Assembly: GCA_027660625.1 (NCBI GenBank)
Contig: JAQDNC010000006.1
Span: 1-64,000, forward strand
Length of the DNA stretch: 64,000 nucleotides
Direction of reading: 5' to 3'
Origin: Coriobacteriaceae bacterium AM100-PB1-1D-6A
GTDB lineage: Bacteria > Actinomycetota > Coriobacteriia > Coriobacteriales > Coriobacteriaceae
Under the pieces are notes generated by a model that ran no database searches, was not told where the DNA came from, and worked only from the letters and a program-made list of their open reading frames with translations. The translations under genes were made by a program, and so were the position numbers. Below are positions 26,984 to 35,765 of this stretch, in pieces. The stretch's first letter is position 1. Each line of letters opens with the position of its first letter.

Positions 26984-29722
26984 ATGGCAGCAACGGATAT
27001 CGAGCACGGACTCTCGACCGCCGAGGTCGAGGAGCGCATCGCCGCCGGTAAGATCAACCGCAACATGGAACTCAAGACCAAGTCGGTCCGCGAGCTCATC
27101 ATCGAGAACCTCTGCACGCTGTTTAACTTGATCAACGTGGTTTTGGCGATTTTGGTGTTGCTGACCGGTTCGTTTAAGAACCTGACGTTCCTGTTCGTGG
27201 TGTTCTTGAACACGGCAATTGGCGTCATCCAGTCCATGCGCTCCAAGCGGATGGTCGATAAGCTTACGCTGCTCACCTCTAAGAAGGCCATCGCGGTGCG
27301 CGACGGCGCCGAGGTAGAGCTCGACCTGGACCAGATCGTGCTCGACGATATCATTCGCCTGGGGCGCGGCGACCAGATTCCCGCCGACGCCGTGGTGGTG
27401 TCGGGTGAGGCACTCGTGAACGAGAGCCTGCTGACGGGCGAGAGCGATCTCATCAAAAAGCAGCCCGGCTCCGAGCTCATGAGCGGCAGCTTTATCGACT
27501 CGGGCCTGCTGCGCGCTCGCGTGATCCATGTTGGCGCCGACAACTACGTGGCCAAGATCAACAACGAGGCCAAGTACGTCAAAAAGGTCAATTCCGAGAT
27601 CATGAACGCGCTCAACGCCATCGTGCGCTTTGCGAGCCTCATTATGATTCCGCTCGGCCTGGCGCTCTTTGCCTCGAGTGTGAGCGAGCTGTGGGATGCC
27701 GCCGGTACGCCGGGCGATAGCGCGCTTTCGTGGTGTTTTTCCGAGCTGCTTGCCGGTCGCGTGCCTTCGTCGGCGCTGCTGTCTACGGTGGGCGCTCTTT
27801 TGGGCATGATTCCGCAGGGCCTGGTGCTGCTGACTTCGTCGGTGCTTGCCATCGCCACGGTGCGCCTGGCGCGCCGCAAGGTACTCGCGCAGCAGCTCTA
27901 CTGTATCGAGACGCTCGCGCGCGTCGACGTGCTGTGCCTGGACAAGACGGGCACCATTACCTCGGGCCGTATGGAGGTCGAGGGTACCTACCCGCTGCCT
28001 GTTGAGGGCGTTGGCTTTGGCGCGGACTCGGACGAGGCAGCTGTCCCCGTCGAGACCACGGTGCTCGATTTTGCGCTTGCCAACGTAGCGCGTGCCACCT
28101 CGGCAGACGCCAACGAGACCTGTCAGGCGCTGCTCAACTACTACGCCGACCGCCCGGTCGAGGTGTCCGAGCCGCTGGCGGTCATTCCGTTCTCGTCGTC
28201 TAAAAAGTGGAGCGGCGCCTCGTTTGCGCAGGGCTCCTATGTGATGGGCGCAGCGCAATTTGTGCTTTCGGCGCGCGCCTTTGCGCAGGTCGAGAACCGT
28301 GTGGCCGAGCTTGCCGACACCTGCCGCGTGCTTGTGGTGGCCCGTGTGGACGGCTTTACGCCCGACGGCGATATGGCGGGCGAGGCCGAGCCCGTGGGCT
28401 TTGTGACCATTCGCGATGAGATTCGCACTTCGGCCGCCGAGACCATCGGCTACTTTAACGAGCAGGGCGTGACCCTCAACGTGATCAGCGGCGACGACCC
28501 GCGCACGGTGTCGTCGATCGCGCGCGTGGTGGGCGTTCCGGGGGCCGATGCCTACGTCGACGCCACGACGCTCGATACGCCGTCCAAGATTGATGCGGCG
28601 GTGGACCGCTATCACGTCTTTGGCCGCGTGACCCCGCAACAGAAGCGCGAGCTCGTGCAGGCGCTCAAGCGTCGCGACCATACCGTTGCCATGACGGGCG
28701 ACGGCGTCAACGACGTGCTGGCGCTCAAGGAGGCAGACTGCTCCGTGGCCATGGCCGCCGGCTCCGATGCCGCGCGCAACGTGGCCGAGATCGTGCTGGT
28801 CGACAATGATTTTGCCTCGATGCCCGCCGTGGTGGCCGAGGGCCGTCGCTCCATCAACAACTTGCAGCGCTCTGCGGCGCTGTTCCTGACCAAGACGCTG
28901 TTCTCGATGGGCTTGGCGGCGCTGTGCATCGCGTTTCCGCCGTATCCCTTCGAGCCGATTCAGATGACACTCATCAACTTCTTCTGCATCGGCGCGCCGG
29001 GCTTTGTGCTGGGTTTGGAGCCCAATAATGCCCGCGTGAAGGGGTCATTCTTGACCAACGTGCTCAAGCGTGCGCTGCCGGCGTCGCTGGCGGTCATTAT
29101 GGCTGCGGCGCTCGATATCTTTGTGGCGCGCGTGTTCGGCTTTAACCAGCTCACGCTTTCGACCATGTGCCTGCTCACGTCGTGCGCGGCGAGCGTGAGC
29201 CTGATCTGGCGCATCTCGCAGCCGCTCACTCCCTTGCGCGTGGTGCTCTTTGTATTTGTCGTCGTCGGTATCTTGGTGGGCGTTATCGGATTCCCGGAAC
29301 TGCTGTCCATCGCTAATCTTTCGATGGGCGAGGCGGTTATCTTGCTGGCGATCGTCGTCTTTACCTGCACGGTGTTCTTTAAGCTCGCCACGATCATGGA
29401 TTCGCTTAAGCCGCGTCGTCGCCATGCTGCCACCGGCTTTGGCCGTGGCGTTCGCGTCCGTCTGGGTCGCGGTGGCGGCAAGGTGAGCTCGACGGGTTCA
29501 ACTGCCCAGCGTTTTGCCAAGCGCGTCGCCGCCGATATGGCGCAGCGCCGTGAGGAGCGCACCGCTCGCGAGGCCGAGGTTCGCGCGCTCGAGGGTGTGG
29601 AAAAGGCCCAGCCCAAGAAAAAGAAGGGCACGGGCGTCACTCGCTCGCGTGTGACCAAGTCCGCCCAGGGCATTAAGGTCTCGATGCCGAGCAAGAAGAA
29701 AAAGCCCGTAAAGAAAGCCTAG
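26984..29722 (+). CDS. P-type cation-transporting ATPase, CtpE/PMCA-like, with basic C-terminal tail
   Basis: A 912-residue ion pump of the plasma membrane. The actuator motif LTGES is near residue 150, the phosphorylated aspartate is in DKTGTIT (D320), and the hinge TGDGVNDVLALKEAD is near 570. About ten membrane helices are visible, with two pairs before the catalytic loop. The actuator and hinge resemble the CtpE/calcium-type group, but the ion is not certain. Residues from about 805 onward form a long Arg/Lys-rich tail ending in repeats such as PKKKKGTG and PSKKKKPVKKA, absent from most P-type ATPases. GGGACAAGG precedes ATG 26984; an ATG 12 bases upstream lacks a site. It stands alone after the tRNA. 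Confidence 0.88.
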   Translation: MAATDIEHGLSTAEVEERIAAGKINRNMELKTKSVRELIIENLCTLFNLINVVLAILVLLTGSFKNLTFLFVVFLNTAIGVIQSMRSKRMVDKLTLLTSKKAIAVRDGAEVELDLDQIVLDDIIRLGRGDQIPADAVVVSGEALVNESLLTGESDLIKKQPGSELMSGSFIDSGLLRARVIHVGADNYVAKINNEAKYVKKVNSEIMNALNAIVRFASLIMIPLGLALFASSVSELWDAAGTPGDSALSWCFSELLAGRVPSSALLSTVGALLGMIPQGLVLLTSSVLAIATVRLARRKVLAQQLYCIETLARVDVLCLDKTGTITSGRMEVEGTYPLPVEGVGFGADSDEAAVPVETTVLDFALANVARATSADANETCQALLNYYADRPVEVSEPLAVIPFSSSKKWSGASFAQGSYVMGAAQFVLSARAFAQVENRVAELADTCRVLVVARVDGFTPDGDMAGEAEPVGFVTIRDEIRTSAAETIGYFNEQGVTLNVISGDDPRTVSSIARVVGVPGADAYVDATTLDTPSKIDAAVDRYHVFGRVTPQQKRELVQALKRRDHTVAMTGDGVNDVLALKEADCSVAMAAGSDAARNVAEIVLVDNDFASMPAVVAEGRRSINNLQRSAALFLTKTLFSMGLAALCIAFPPYPFEPIQMTLINFFCIGAPGFVLGLEPNNARVKGSFLTNVLKRALPASLAVIMAAALDIFVARVFGFNQLTLSTMCLLTSCAASVSLIWRISQPLTPLRVVLFVFVVVGILVGVIGFPELLSIANLSMGEAVILLAIVVFTCTVFFKLATIMDSLKPRRRHAATGFGRGVRVRLGRGGGKVSSTGSTAQRFAKRVAADMAQRREERTAREAEVRALEGVEKAQPKKKKGTGVTRSRVTKSAQGIKVSMPSKKKKPVKKA

Positions 29723-29736
29723 CTCCAGCCGCCCGG

Positions 29737-29775
29737 GGGATGATTTTCTAATCCCCGTCCCAGAAAAATCATCCC
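29737..29775. terminator. imperfect hairpin after the P-type ATPase gene, possible dispersed repeat
   Basis: GGGATGATTTTCT (29737-29749) pairs with AGAAAAATCATCCC (29762-29775) with one bulged base and a 12-base loop. It begins 14 bases after the ATPase stop. It probably ends that transcript; the motif looks like a repetitive palindromic unit, though copies elsewhere cannot be checked. Confidence 0.55.
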
Positions 29776-29812
29776 TCCACAAAGACTACCCTGGCGATGT
29801 TGAATTGGTGCC

Positions 29813-29841
29813 TTGCTCCTGTGGGGGCGTGGCGATGTTAT
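29813..29841 (+). promoter_or_regulatory. candidate promoter of the zinc-ribbon protein gene
   Basis: TTGCTC (29813-29818) and TGTTAT (29836-29841) are 17 bases apart, 43 bases before the GTG start. Both boxes match the consensus at four positions. Confidence 0.45.
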
Positions 29842-29884
29842 GCTCTAACCTCGACTGTATGAATTGCTCCGAAAAGAGGAAGCC

Positions 29885-31039
29885 GTGATCTGCCCGCATT
29901 GCCTTAAGACCATAGAGGACGGCGCCTCGTTCTGCCCCTATTGCAACGCATACGTTGGTCCGGGCGACGGTCCCGAGCATACCGAGTTCGTATTCTGCGA
30001 TGGTTGTGGCGCACGCCTGTCCCCGCATGATCGCACCTGTCCCAAGTGCGGGCGCCCCGCCCCGGGCATCCTTTCCAAAGACGCGGCCGCATCCGATTTG
30101 GCGGCAGGCCGCACGGCCGGCTTCCCGCGCTTGACGCAGGAGCAGATCGATACTGAGGTGCCCCATGCGCCGGCCTCTGCCGCCGCGGTGCTCTCGGATG
30201 CCGCCGATCCCAACGAGACCTGCGTGCTGCCGGCCTTCGACAAGGATTTTGGCATCCCCAAGGTCGATATCCCCACACCGGTGTCCCTGCGCGATGATGT
30301 CCAGCCCAAAAAGCAAAAGGCCAAGCGCAAGGTCCATCCCGACGAGGATGCCTATCACAAGCACAAGCGCCATATCCCCAAACCGCTTATCGTCATCGCG
30401 GTGCTCGCCGCCGTGTGCGGTGGTGCGTATTGGTTTGTGACTGCCGATCCTATGGGCGTCATGCCCGGCTTCTACGACCAGTTTGGCCAGGCCGCCAAGA
30501 CCACCTTCCCGTCGCGCCAAAAGGGCGAGGCCACCGAGAAAGAGTCCAAGCAAGAGGATGCGTCCGAGGTCGTTCAGGAGGAGACCGTCTTAACCGACGA
30601 CCAGCTCTACGCCAGGCTCGACGGCCTGTACCAGACCATCGTGTCGTACAGCGACGATGATCAGATCGGCGAGGTCATCGATTCGTTTAATAACGGCTAT
30701 CTGCGTACGCCGCTCTCCACCCGCCAGGAGCTGTCGCAGAGCGCTTATGCCCTGCGCGATCAGATTAAAAAGACCCAGGATGAGCTCAATAACCTCAAGG
30801 TTCAGGACGACACCGTCTATGCGGAGGACATCGATCATCTAAAGCAGCTTGCCCAGTGGATGTACGAGCGTGTCGACGTGATCTGCCAGAGCTGGGATAT
30901 CTCGCTGTCCATTCCCGACGGCGAGTCGCTGAGCGCCCGTCAGAGCGAGATCCTGGCGCCCATCGCACAAGGCGGCAACAGCGCGCTTAACCAGTACGAC
31001 GCCAACGTGAGCGCATGGAGACCGCAGCAACGTTCGTAA
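29885..31039 (+). CDS. double zinc-ribbon, single-pass membrane protein of unknown function
   Basis: A 384-residue protein. Two zinc ribbons lie at the N-terminus: CPHCLKTIEDGASFCPYC (residues 3-20) and CDGCGARLSPHDRTCPKCG (about 38-56). A polar linker follows, then one transmembrane helix at about 166-185 (IPKPLIVIAVLAAVCGGAYWFV) and an outside domain of about 190 residues with coiled-coil character (ALRDQIKKTQDELNNLK). The zinc ribbons would be cytoplasmic and the C-terminus external. GTG 29885 has AAGAGGAAG in front. Its function is not recognised; this layout is common in proteins of unknown role that may sense or tether at the membrane. Confidence 0.75.
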   Translation: MICPHCLKTIEDGASFCPYCNAYVGPGDGPEHTEFVFCDGCGARLSPHDRTCPKCGRPAPGILSKDAAASDLAAGRTAGFPRLTQEQIDTEVPHAPASAAAVLSDAADPNETCVLPAFDKDFGIPKVDIPTPVSLRDDVQPKKQKAKRKVHPDEDAYHKHKRHIPKPLIVIAVLAAVCGGAYWFVTADPMGVMPGFYDQFGQAAKTTFPSRQKGEATEKESKQEDASEVVQEETVLTDDQLYARLDGLYQTIVSYSDDDQIGEVIDSFNNGYLRTPLSTRQELSQSAYALRDQIKKTQDELNNLKVQDDTVYAEDIDHLKQLAQWMYERVDVICQSWDISLSIPDGESLSARQSEILAPIAQGGNSALNQYDANVSAWRPQQRS

Positions 31040-31075
31040 TTTGTTGCCCTCCGGCGGCATAACCTGCGTGCGCAA

Positions 31076-31105
31076 TTGATGGAAGCCCGTGCTTATTGCT
31101 ACAAT
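31076..31105 (+). promoter_or_regulatory. promoter of the cyclophilin gene
   Basis: TTGATG (31076-31081) and TACAAT (31100-31105) are 18 bases apart, 39 bases before the ATG at 31145. Confidence 0.65.
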
Positions 31106-31144
31106 TTGACCAAATATGCTTTAAACGCACGAGGAAGGAACCAC

Positions 31145-31687
31145 ATGTTTGGTTTTAAGAAAGAGCTCTACACGCCCGAGTATCAGCTTGCCGGCGATGA
31201 GTGCGCGGTGATCGAGACGTCGAAGGGCACCATCAAGGTCAAGTTTGACGGCGAGGGCGCCCCCATCCACGTGGCGAACTTCTGCGAGCTTTCCACGATG
31301 GGTTTTTACGACGGCCTTAAGTTCCATCGCTATGTGCCCGGTTTTGTGATCCAGGGCGGCGACCCCAATACCCGCGATATGTCCGGCGCCGATGTCGCCG
31401 CCGGCCTTGAGGGCCCCGACGGCATGCCCGGTACCGGTGGCCCCGGCTACTGCATCAAGGGCGAGTTCGCTACCAACCCGCGTAACAGCCACGTCGACGG
31501 CGCGCTTGCCATGGCACGTTCCATGGATCCCGATTCCGCAGGTTCGCAGTTCTACTTCTGCCTGGGTGCCCAGCACAACCTCGACTCCGGCTATACCGTC
31601 TTTGGCACCACGGTCGAGGGCCTCGACGTCATCTCGCAGCTGCGTGCCGGTGACGAGATCGTCCATGTCGAGATCGTTCACGAGTAA
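31145..31687 (+). CDS. cyclophilin-type peptidyl-prolyl isomerase
   Basis: A 180-residue cytoplasmic folding enzyme that isomerises proline peptide bonds. The active-site arginine is in KFHRYVPGFVIQGGDP, with the further signature NSHVDGALAMARSMDPDSAGSQFYFCL. No signal peptide or membrane segment is seen. Its length fits small bacterial cyclophilins with a short N-terminal addition (FGFKKELYTPEYQLAGDE). ATG 31145 is preceded by GAGGAAGGA and has a good promoter upstream. It is followed, 11 bases after its stop, by a TPR membrane protein gene, so the two may be co-transcribed. Confidence 0.92.
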   Translation: MFGFKKELYTPEYQLAGDECAVIETSKGTIKVKFDGEGAPIHVANFCELSTMGFYDGLKFHRYVPGFVIQGGDPNTRDMSGADVAAGLEGPDGMPGTGGPGYCIKGEFATNPRNSHVDGALAMARSMDPDSAGSQFYFCLGAQHNLDSGYTVFGTTVEGLDVISQLRAGDEIVHVEIVHE

Positions 31688-31698
31688 AGGGGACTTCC

Positions 31699-32994
31699 TT
31701 GAATAGCCAGCTGATCCAACAGGGCCGCGCCGCTTATCGCGCGGGTGATTATTCCGCTGCCGCCCAGATGCTCGGTGCGGCAAAGACCCCCGGTGAGATT
31801 ATGGGCGAGGCCGACCATCTGCGCGGCAACGCCTTGATGCACTTGGGCATGTATGCCGAGGCCGCCGAGGCCTACGCCGCCGCCCTTAACGACGGTACCT
31901 ATGGCAAGCGCGGCGCGCTGCTTACCAACCGCGGCAAGGCGCTTGCTGCCGTGGGTGACTATGTGACCGCAGCCCAGGCTTTCTCCGCTGCAACGCAGGA
32001 TGCATCCTATGCCACGCCGTTTAAGGCCTATCTGGGTCTGGGCAACGCCCTGTTCCAGTCGGGCGATTATGCCAATGCCGGCACCGCCTTCCGTCAGGCT
32101 GCCATCGATGGCGCCAACCCGGCTCCCGCCGCCGCCCTCGGCGATCTTGGCCGCTGCTTCATTAAGCTCGGCCGTCCGGCAGACGCCGTAGAGACCTACC
32201 GCACGGCCATTGACTTTGCCGGTCCGCGCGACGACACACGTGCGCTTAACGCCGGTATGGGCGAGGCGCTCTCTGCCGCCGGTCGCCCCTCTGACGCGCT
32301 CGATGCCTTTAACGCCGCCACCGCCGATGGCATCTACCAGCTCACGCCCGAGCAGGCCGACGAGCTTGCCCGCGTGCACGATTCCCTCGCCGCGCTTTCG
32401 GCCCAGACGGCCATGGCCACGGCGCCGGCTCCCGCGATGGATGCTCCCGCCGTCGACCCGCTCGACCCCACGGGTGCTACCGGTCAATTTATGCCCGACC
32501 CCTCGGACACCGGCTTCTTCACCCTGTCCGAGTCCGAGATGGTTCAGCAGGACCGCAAGGAGGCCAAGGTCCGTCGTCGCCATCGCCACACGGGCCTCAA
32601 GGTTTTCTTGGTGTTGCTTCTGCTGATCGTCATTGCCGCAGGCGGTCTTGGCTTCGCCTACACGCGCGGCCTGGGCTTTCCCTCGCAGGAGTCTGTTGTC
32701 ACCGACCTGTTCCAGGCTGCCGGTGACGGCGATACCGCCAAGGCTGAGTCCTGTCTGGCCTCCAGCCTGTCCGAGGACGCCAAGGCGATGATCGTTTCCT
32801 CGATCCCGCAGGGCGCCACCGTCTCCATCGAGGGCATGGACCAGTCTATGACCGAGACCACCGCCAAGGTCAAGGCGTCGCTGTCCAAGGGCGGCGAGCA
32901 AGAGTACACCGTCAAGTTCGTGCGCTCCGACAACCATATCGGTTGGGCCGTCTCCTCGCTCGACATCGATCTCTCGGCCGCTGACAACCAGTAG
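31699..32994 (+). CDS. TPR-containing single-pass membrane protein
   Basis: A 431-residue protein. Residues 1-230 form about six tetratricopeptide-like helical pairs (GRAAYRAGDYSAAAQML, AEAAEAYAAALNDG, GNALFQSGDYANAGTAFRQA). A proline/alanine-rich linker follows, with a membrane helix at about 300-322 and a 110-residue outer domain of DUF4878/NTF2-like appearance. The TPR part would sit in the cytoplasm as a protein-binding scaffold. The TTG start is accepted because AAAGGGG lies just upstream. The next genes are mreB-mreC-mreD, so a part in cell-envelope growth is possible but unproven. Confidence 0.75.
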   Translation: MNSQLIQQGRAAYRAGDYSAAAQMLGAAKTPGEIMGEADHLRGNALMHLGMYAEAAEAYAAALNDGTYGKRGALLTNRGKALAAVGDYVTAAQAFSAATQDASYATPFKAYLGLGNALFQSGDYANAGTAFRQAAIDGANPAPAAALGDLGRCFIKLGRPADAVETYRTAIDFAGPRDDTRALNAGMGEALSAAGRPSDALDAFNAATADGIYQLTPEQADELARVHDSLAALSAQTAMATAPAPAMDAPAVDPLDPTGATGQFMPDPSDTGFFTLSESEMVQQDRKEAKVRRRHRHTGLKVFLVLLLLIVIAAGGLGFAYTRGLGFPSQESVVTDLFQAAGDGDTAKAESCLASSLSEDAKAMIVSSIPQGATVSIEGMDQSMTETTAKVKASLSKGGEQEYTVKFVRSDNHIGWAVSSLDIDLSAADNQ

Positions 32995-33016
32995 TGACCT
33001 TATGAGATTTGGCGCT

Positions 33017-33049
33017 GCCCGGTGCTTCACCGCAAGTGAGGTGCCGGGC
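33017..33049 (+). terminator. hairpin between the TPR gene and mreB
   Basis: Fourteen pairs (33017-33030 with 33036-33049, three of them G-U) form around a five-base loop 23 bases after the TPR stop. There is no U-tract, so termination may be weak. A TATGAT box at 33059-33064 just after it could serve mreB. Confidence 0.5.
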
Positions 33050-33109
33050 TTGCGCTAGTATGATGGGCTAGTAGTTTTCCAGCAATCATCCAACACATCA
33101 GGAGTTGCG

Positions 33110-34153
33110 TTGTTTTCTTTGATGGATATGTTCTTCGGTAGCTATGCGGGCGATCTTGCCATCGACCTCGGCACCGCCAACACGCTTGTCTCCGTGCGCG
33201 GCAAGGGCATCGTCATTCGCGAGCCCTCCGTTGTCGCCATCGACAAGAACGATGAGCGCATCCTGGCTGTCGGTATCGAGGCAAAGCGCATGCTCGGCCG
33301 TACGCCCGGCAACATTGTGGCTGTGCGTCCCCTTAAGGACGGCGTTATCGCCGACTTTGACGTTACCGAGGCCATGCTTCGCTATTTTATCGACAAGGCG
33401 TCCGAGAAGCGCTATCCGTGGACCCCGCGTCCGCGCGTTGTCGTCTGCGTCCCCTCCGGTGTCACGTCGGTCGAGAAGCGCGCCGTTTTTGAGGCTACGA
33501 TCCAGGCCGGTGCCCGCCAGGCATACCTGATCGAGGAGCCCATGGCCGCTGCCATCGGCGCCGACTTGCCTGTCGAGGAGCCCACTGGCTCCATGGTCAT
33601 CGATATCGGTGGCGGTACCACCGAGGTCGCCGTTATCGCCATGGGCGGTATCGTCGTGTCGCAGTCCATCCGCATTGCCGGTGACGAGTTTGATCAGGCC
33701 ATCCTTACCCACGTTCGCGATGCCTATAACCTGGCTATCGGCGAGCGCACGGCCGAGGACATCAAGATCAAGGTCGGTTCTGCCGTGCCGCTCAAGGACG
33801 AGCTCGACGTCGAGGTCAACGGCCGCGACGTGATCACGGGCCTGCCCAAGACCGTGCGCATCGAGAGCGAGGAGATTCGTCGCGCGCTCAACAAGCCGCT
33901 CGACGAGATGGCCAAGGCCGTCAAGGACGCCCTCGACGCCACGCCGCCCGATCTTGCCTCGGATCTTATGTACTACGGCATCCTGTTGACCGGTGGCGGT
34001 GCGCTGCTGCGCGGTCTCGACGTGCGTCTGCGCGACGAGACCGGCGTTTCGGTCAACGTCAGCCCTACGGCGCTCGACAACGTCGTCAACGGCTGCGCCC
34101 GCGTGCTCGAGGCCAACGCGTTTGACGGTGGCTTCGTCCAGACCAATGCTTAA
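33110..34153 (+). CDS. mreB: rod shape-determining protein MreB
   Basis: This 347-residue actin homologue forms membrane-bound filaments that guide side-wall synthesis. DLAIDLGTANTLVSV is the first phosphate loop, VVCVPSGVTSVEKRAV and MVIDIGGGTTEVAVIA follow, and LTGGGALLRGLD is the adenosine-binding motif. The N-terminal MFSLMDMFFGSY could form the amphipathic membrane helix. TTG 33110 has AGGAG five bases before it; an ATG four codons later (33122) is possible. It heads mreB-mreC-mreD-pbp2-rodA, an intact elongation set, implying rod-shaped or ovoid cells. Confidence 0.95.
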   Translation: MFSLMDMFFGSYAGDLAIDLGTANTLVSVRGKGIVIREPSVVAIDKNDERILAVGIEAKRMLGRTPGNIVAVRPLKDGVIADFDVTEAMLRYFIDKASEKRYPWTPRPRVVVCVPSGVTSVEKRAVFEATIQAGARQAYLIEEPMAAAIGADLPVEEPTGSMVIDIGGGTTEVAVIAMGGIVVSQSIRIAGDEFDQAILTHVRDAYNLAIGERTAEDIKIKVGSAVPLKDELDVEVNGRDVITGLPKTVRIESEEIRRALNKPLDEMAKAVKDALDATPPDLASDLMYYGILLTGGGALLRGLDVRLRDETGVSVNVSPTALDNVVNGCARVLEANAFDGGFVQTNA

Positions 34154-34174
34154 TTTCCAAAAGGTGGATTCCAT

Positions 34175-35173
34175 TTGGCACGATCTTCGGGTTTCTCTTC
34201 AAATCTGAATACCAAGCGACAATCAACGGGTATGCGCCCGTTGATTGTTTTCAGCGTAATTTCGGTGCTGCTGCTCACGTTTTACATTCGCGAGGGCGAG
34301 GCGGGGCCGATTCATGCCGTGCGTTCGGGCGTGACGACGATTACCTCGCCGGTGCGTTTTGTGGGCTCGGCTGTGGCCGCGCCCTTTAACGCAATCGGAA
34401 ACGTGTTCTCAAACCTTACGGCTTCGCAAGACACCCTCGACGAGCTTAAGAAGCAAAACGAGGTCCTGACGTCAAAGGTTGCTGAGCTCTCCGAGGCTCA
34501 AAAGACCGCCGAGCGACTCGAGAGCCTGGTCGGTCTGCAGTCGACCTACAACCTCAAGTCCACCGCGGCTCGCATTGTCGGCGCGTCGGGCGATGCCTGG
34601 ACCTCGACCGTTACCATCGACAAAGGCTCTGCCGACGGTCTTACCATCAACATGCCCGTGACGAGTTCTGCCGGTGTCATCGGTCAGATTATCGAGGTTT
34701 CGGCCAAGACCTCCACCGTCCGCCTGATTAGTGATGAGAACTCGGGCGTGTCCGCCATGGTGCAGGATACGCGCGCTCAGGGTATGCTGCAGGGGCAGCC
34801 CGACGGTACCCTGCGCCTGGAGCACGTGAGTGTCGATTCCGACGTGAAGGTGGGCGACATCATCGTGACCTCGGGCATCGGCGGCGTATTCCCCAAGGGC
34901 CTGCCGCTCGGTACGGTCTCGTCGGTGGAGAAGTCTGCCAACGATGTGTACTACACCATCGTCGTGCGCGCCCAGACAACGGCCGAAAACAACGAGGAAG
35001 TGCTGGTCATTACGTCGCTGACCGATGAGCAGTCGGCTTCGGACGAGGATGTGAGCAGCGCCAACAGTACGCCGCAGGGCACCTCGCGCGATGCGGCCAC
35101 CAAGTCCAAAGACGAAAGCTCGGATGAAAGCTCCGATGCGTCCGACACGACTGACTCGGGTTCGAGCGAATAG
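34175..35173 (+). CDS. mreC: rod shape-determining protein MreC
   Basis: A 332-residue bitopic protein: a transmembrane helix at about residues 24-42 (PLIVFSVISVLLLTFYI), a coiled coil at 80-115 (LDELKKQNEVLTSKVAELSEAQKTAERLE), then the paired beta domains of MreC to about residue 280 (ITSGIGGVFPKGLPLGTVSSVE). It links MreB to the outer synthesis enzymes. The C-terminus carries a Ser/Asp/Glu-rich tail of about 45 residues, longer than usual. TTG 34175 is used with AAAAGGTGG upstream. The gene is spaced 21 bases from mreB. Confidence 0.93.
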   Translation: MARSSGFSSNLNTKRQSTGMRPLIVFSVISVLLLTFYIREGEAGPIHAVRSGVTTITSPVRFVGSAVAAPFNAIGNVFSNLTASQDTLDELKKQNEVLTSKVAELSEAQKTAERLESLVGLQSTYNLKSTAARIVGASGDAWTSTVTIDKGSADGLTINMPVTSSAGVIGQIIEVSAKTSTVRLISDENSGVSAMVQDTRAQGMLQGQPDGTLRLEHVSVDSDVKVGDIIVTSGIGGVFPKGLPLGTVSSVEKSANDVYYTIVVRAQTTAENNEEVLVITSLTDEQSASDEDVSSANSTPQGTSRDAATKSKDESSDESSDASDTTDSGSSE

Positions 35174-35185
35174 GGAGGCATGTCC

Positions 35186-35752
35186 ATGGATCTACACGAA
35201 CAGGGGACTGGCTCCCGCACTTTTGCGATTGCCGCCATTGTCTGCGTCCTGCTGCAGGCGGGCTTGGCGCCGCAGATCTCCATCGCGGGCGGTCGCGTCA
35301 ACTTTATGATTATCCTGGTGTGCCTGAGTGTGTTTTCGGGCGATCCCACGCGGGCCGTCATCTGCGGTTTTTGCAGTGGCCTGTTCTACGACCTGTCGGC
35401 AGCCGTGCCGGTGGGCGTGATGTCGCTGTTGCTGACAGTGGGCAGCTTTGCCCTGACACACAGTGCCGCCGGTCAGACGGGCGGCACCCCGAGCGCTCGC
35501 GGCATCACGGTGGGCGCCTTTGCGCTTGCCATTAACGTGATCTACAGCATTATCTTGCTATTTATGGGACTGGAATCGAGTTTTGTCGTGGCGATCTTTG
35601 GACACGCCCTGCCGTCCTCGATTCTGACCGGTCTGGTCGCCGTTCCGTTTTTGATGTCCGGCGTCGCGCCACAGTCTGGCTATGGGTTCTCCGCGCGCGG
35701 TGGGCGTCAGACGGGTATGCGCTTTAAGCCCAAGACCCGTAAGCTCAAATAG
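35186..35752 (+). CDS. mreD: rod shape-determining protein MreD
   Basis: A 188-residue membrane protein with about five helices, the usual MreD pattern, with GGRVNFMIILVCLSVFSGDPTRAVICGFCSGLFYDLSAAVPVG including the conserved glycine/aspartate-rich loop. It works with MreC in the elongasome. ATG 35186 is chosen since GGGAGG ends seven bases before it, against ATG 35180 only one base away. A basic C-terminal tail (GRQTGMRFKPKTRKLK) faces the cytoplasm. The stop is 13 bases before the PBP gene. Confidence 0.9.
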   Translation: MDLHEQGTGSRTFAIAAIVCVLLQAGLAPQISIAGGRVNFMIILVCLSVFSGDPTRAVICGFCSGLFYDLSAAVPVGVMSLLLTVGSFALTHSAAGQTGGTPSARGITVGAFALAINVIYSIILLFMGLESSFVVAIFGHALPSSILTGLVAVPFLMSGVAPQSGYGFSARGGRQTGMRFKPKTRKLK

Positions 35753-35765
35753 GGGAGGTCTGTAG

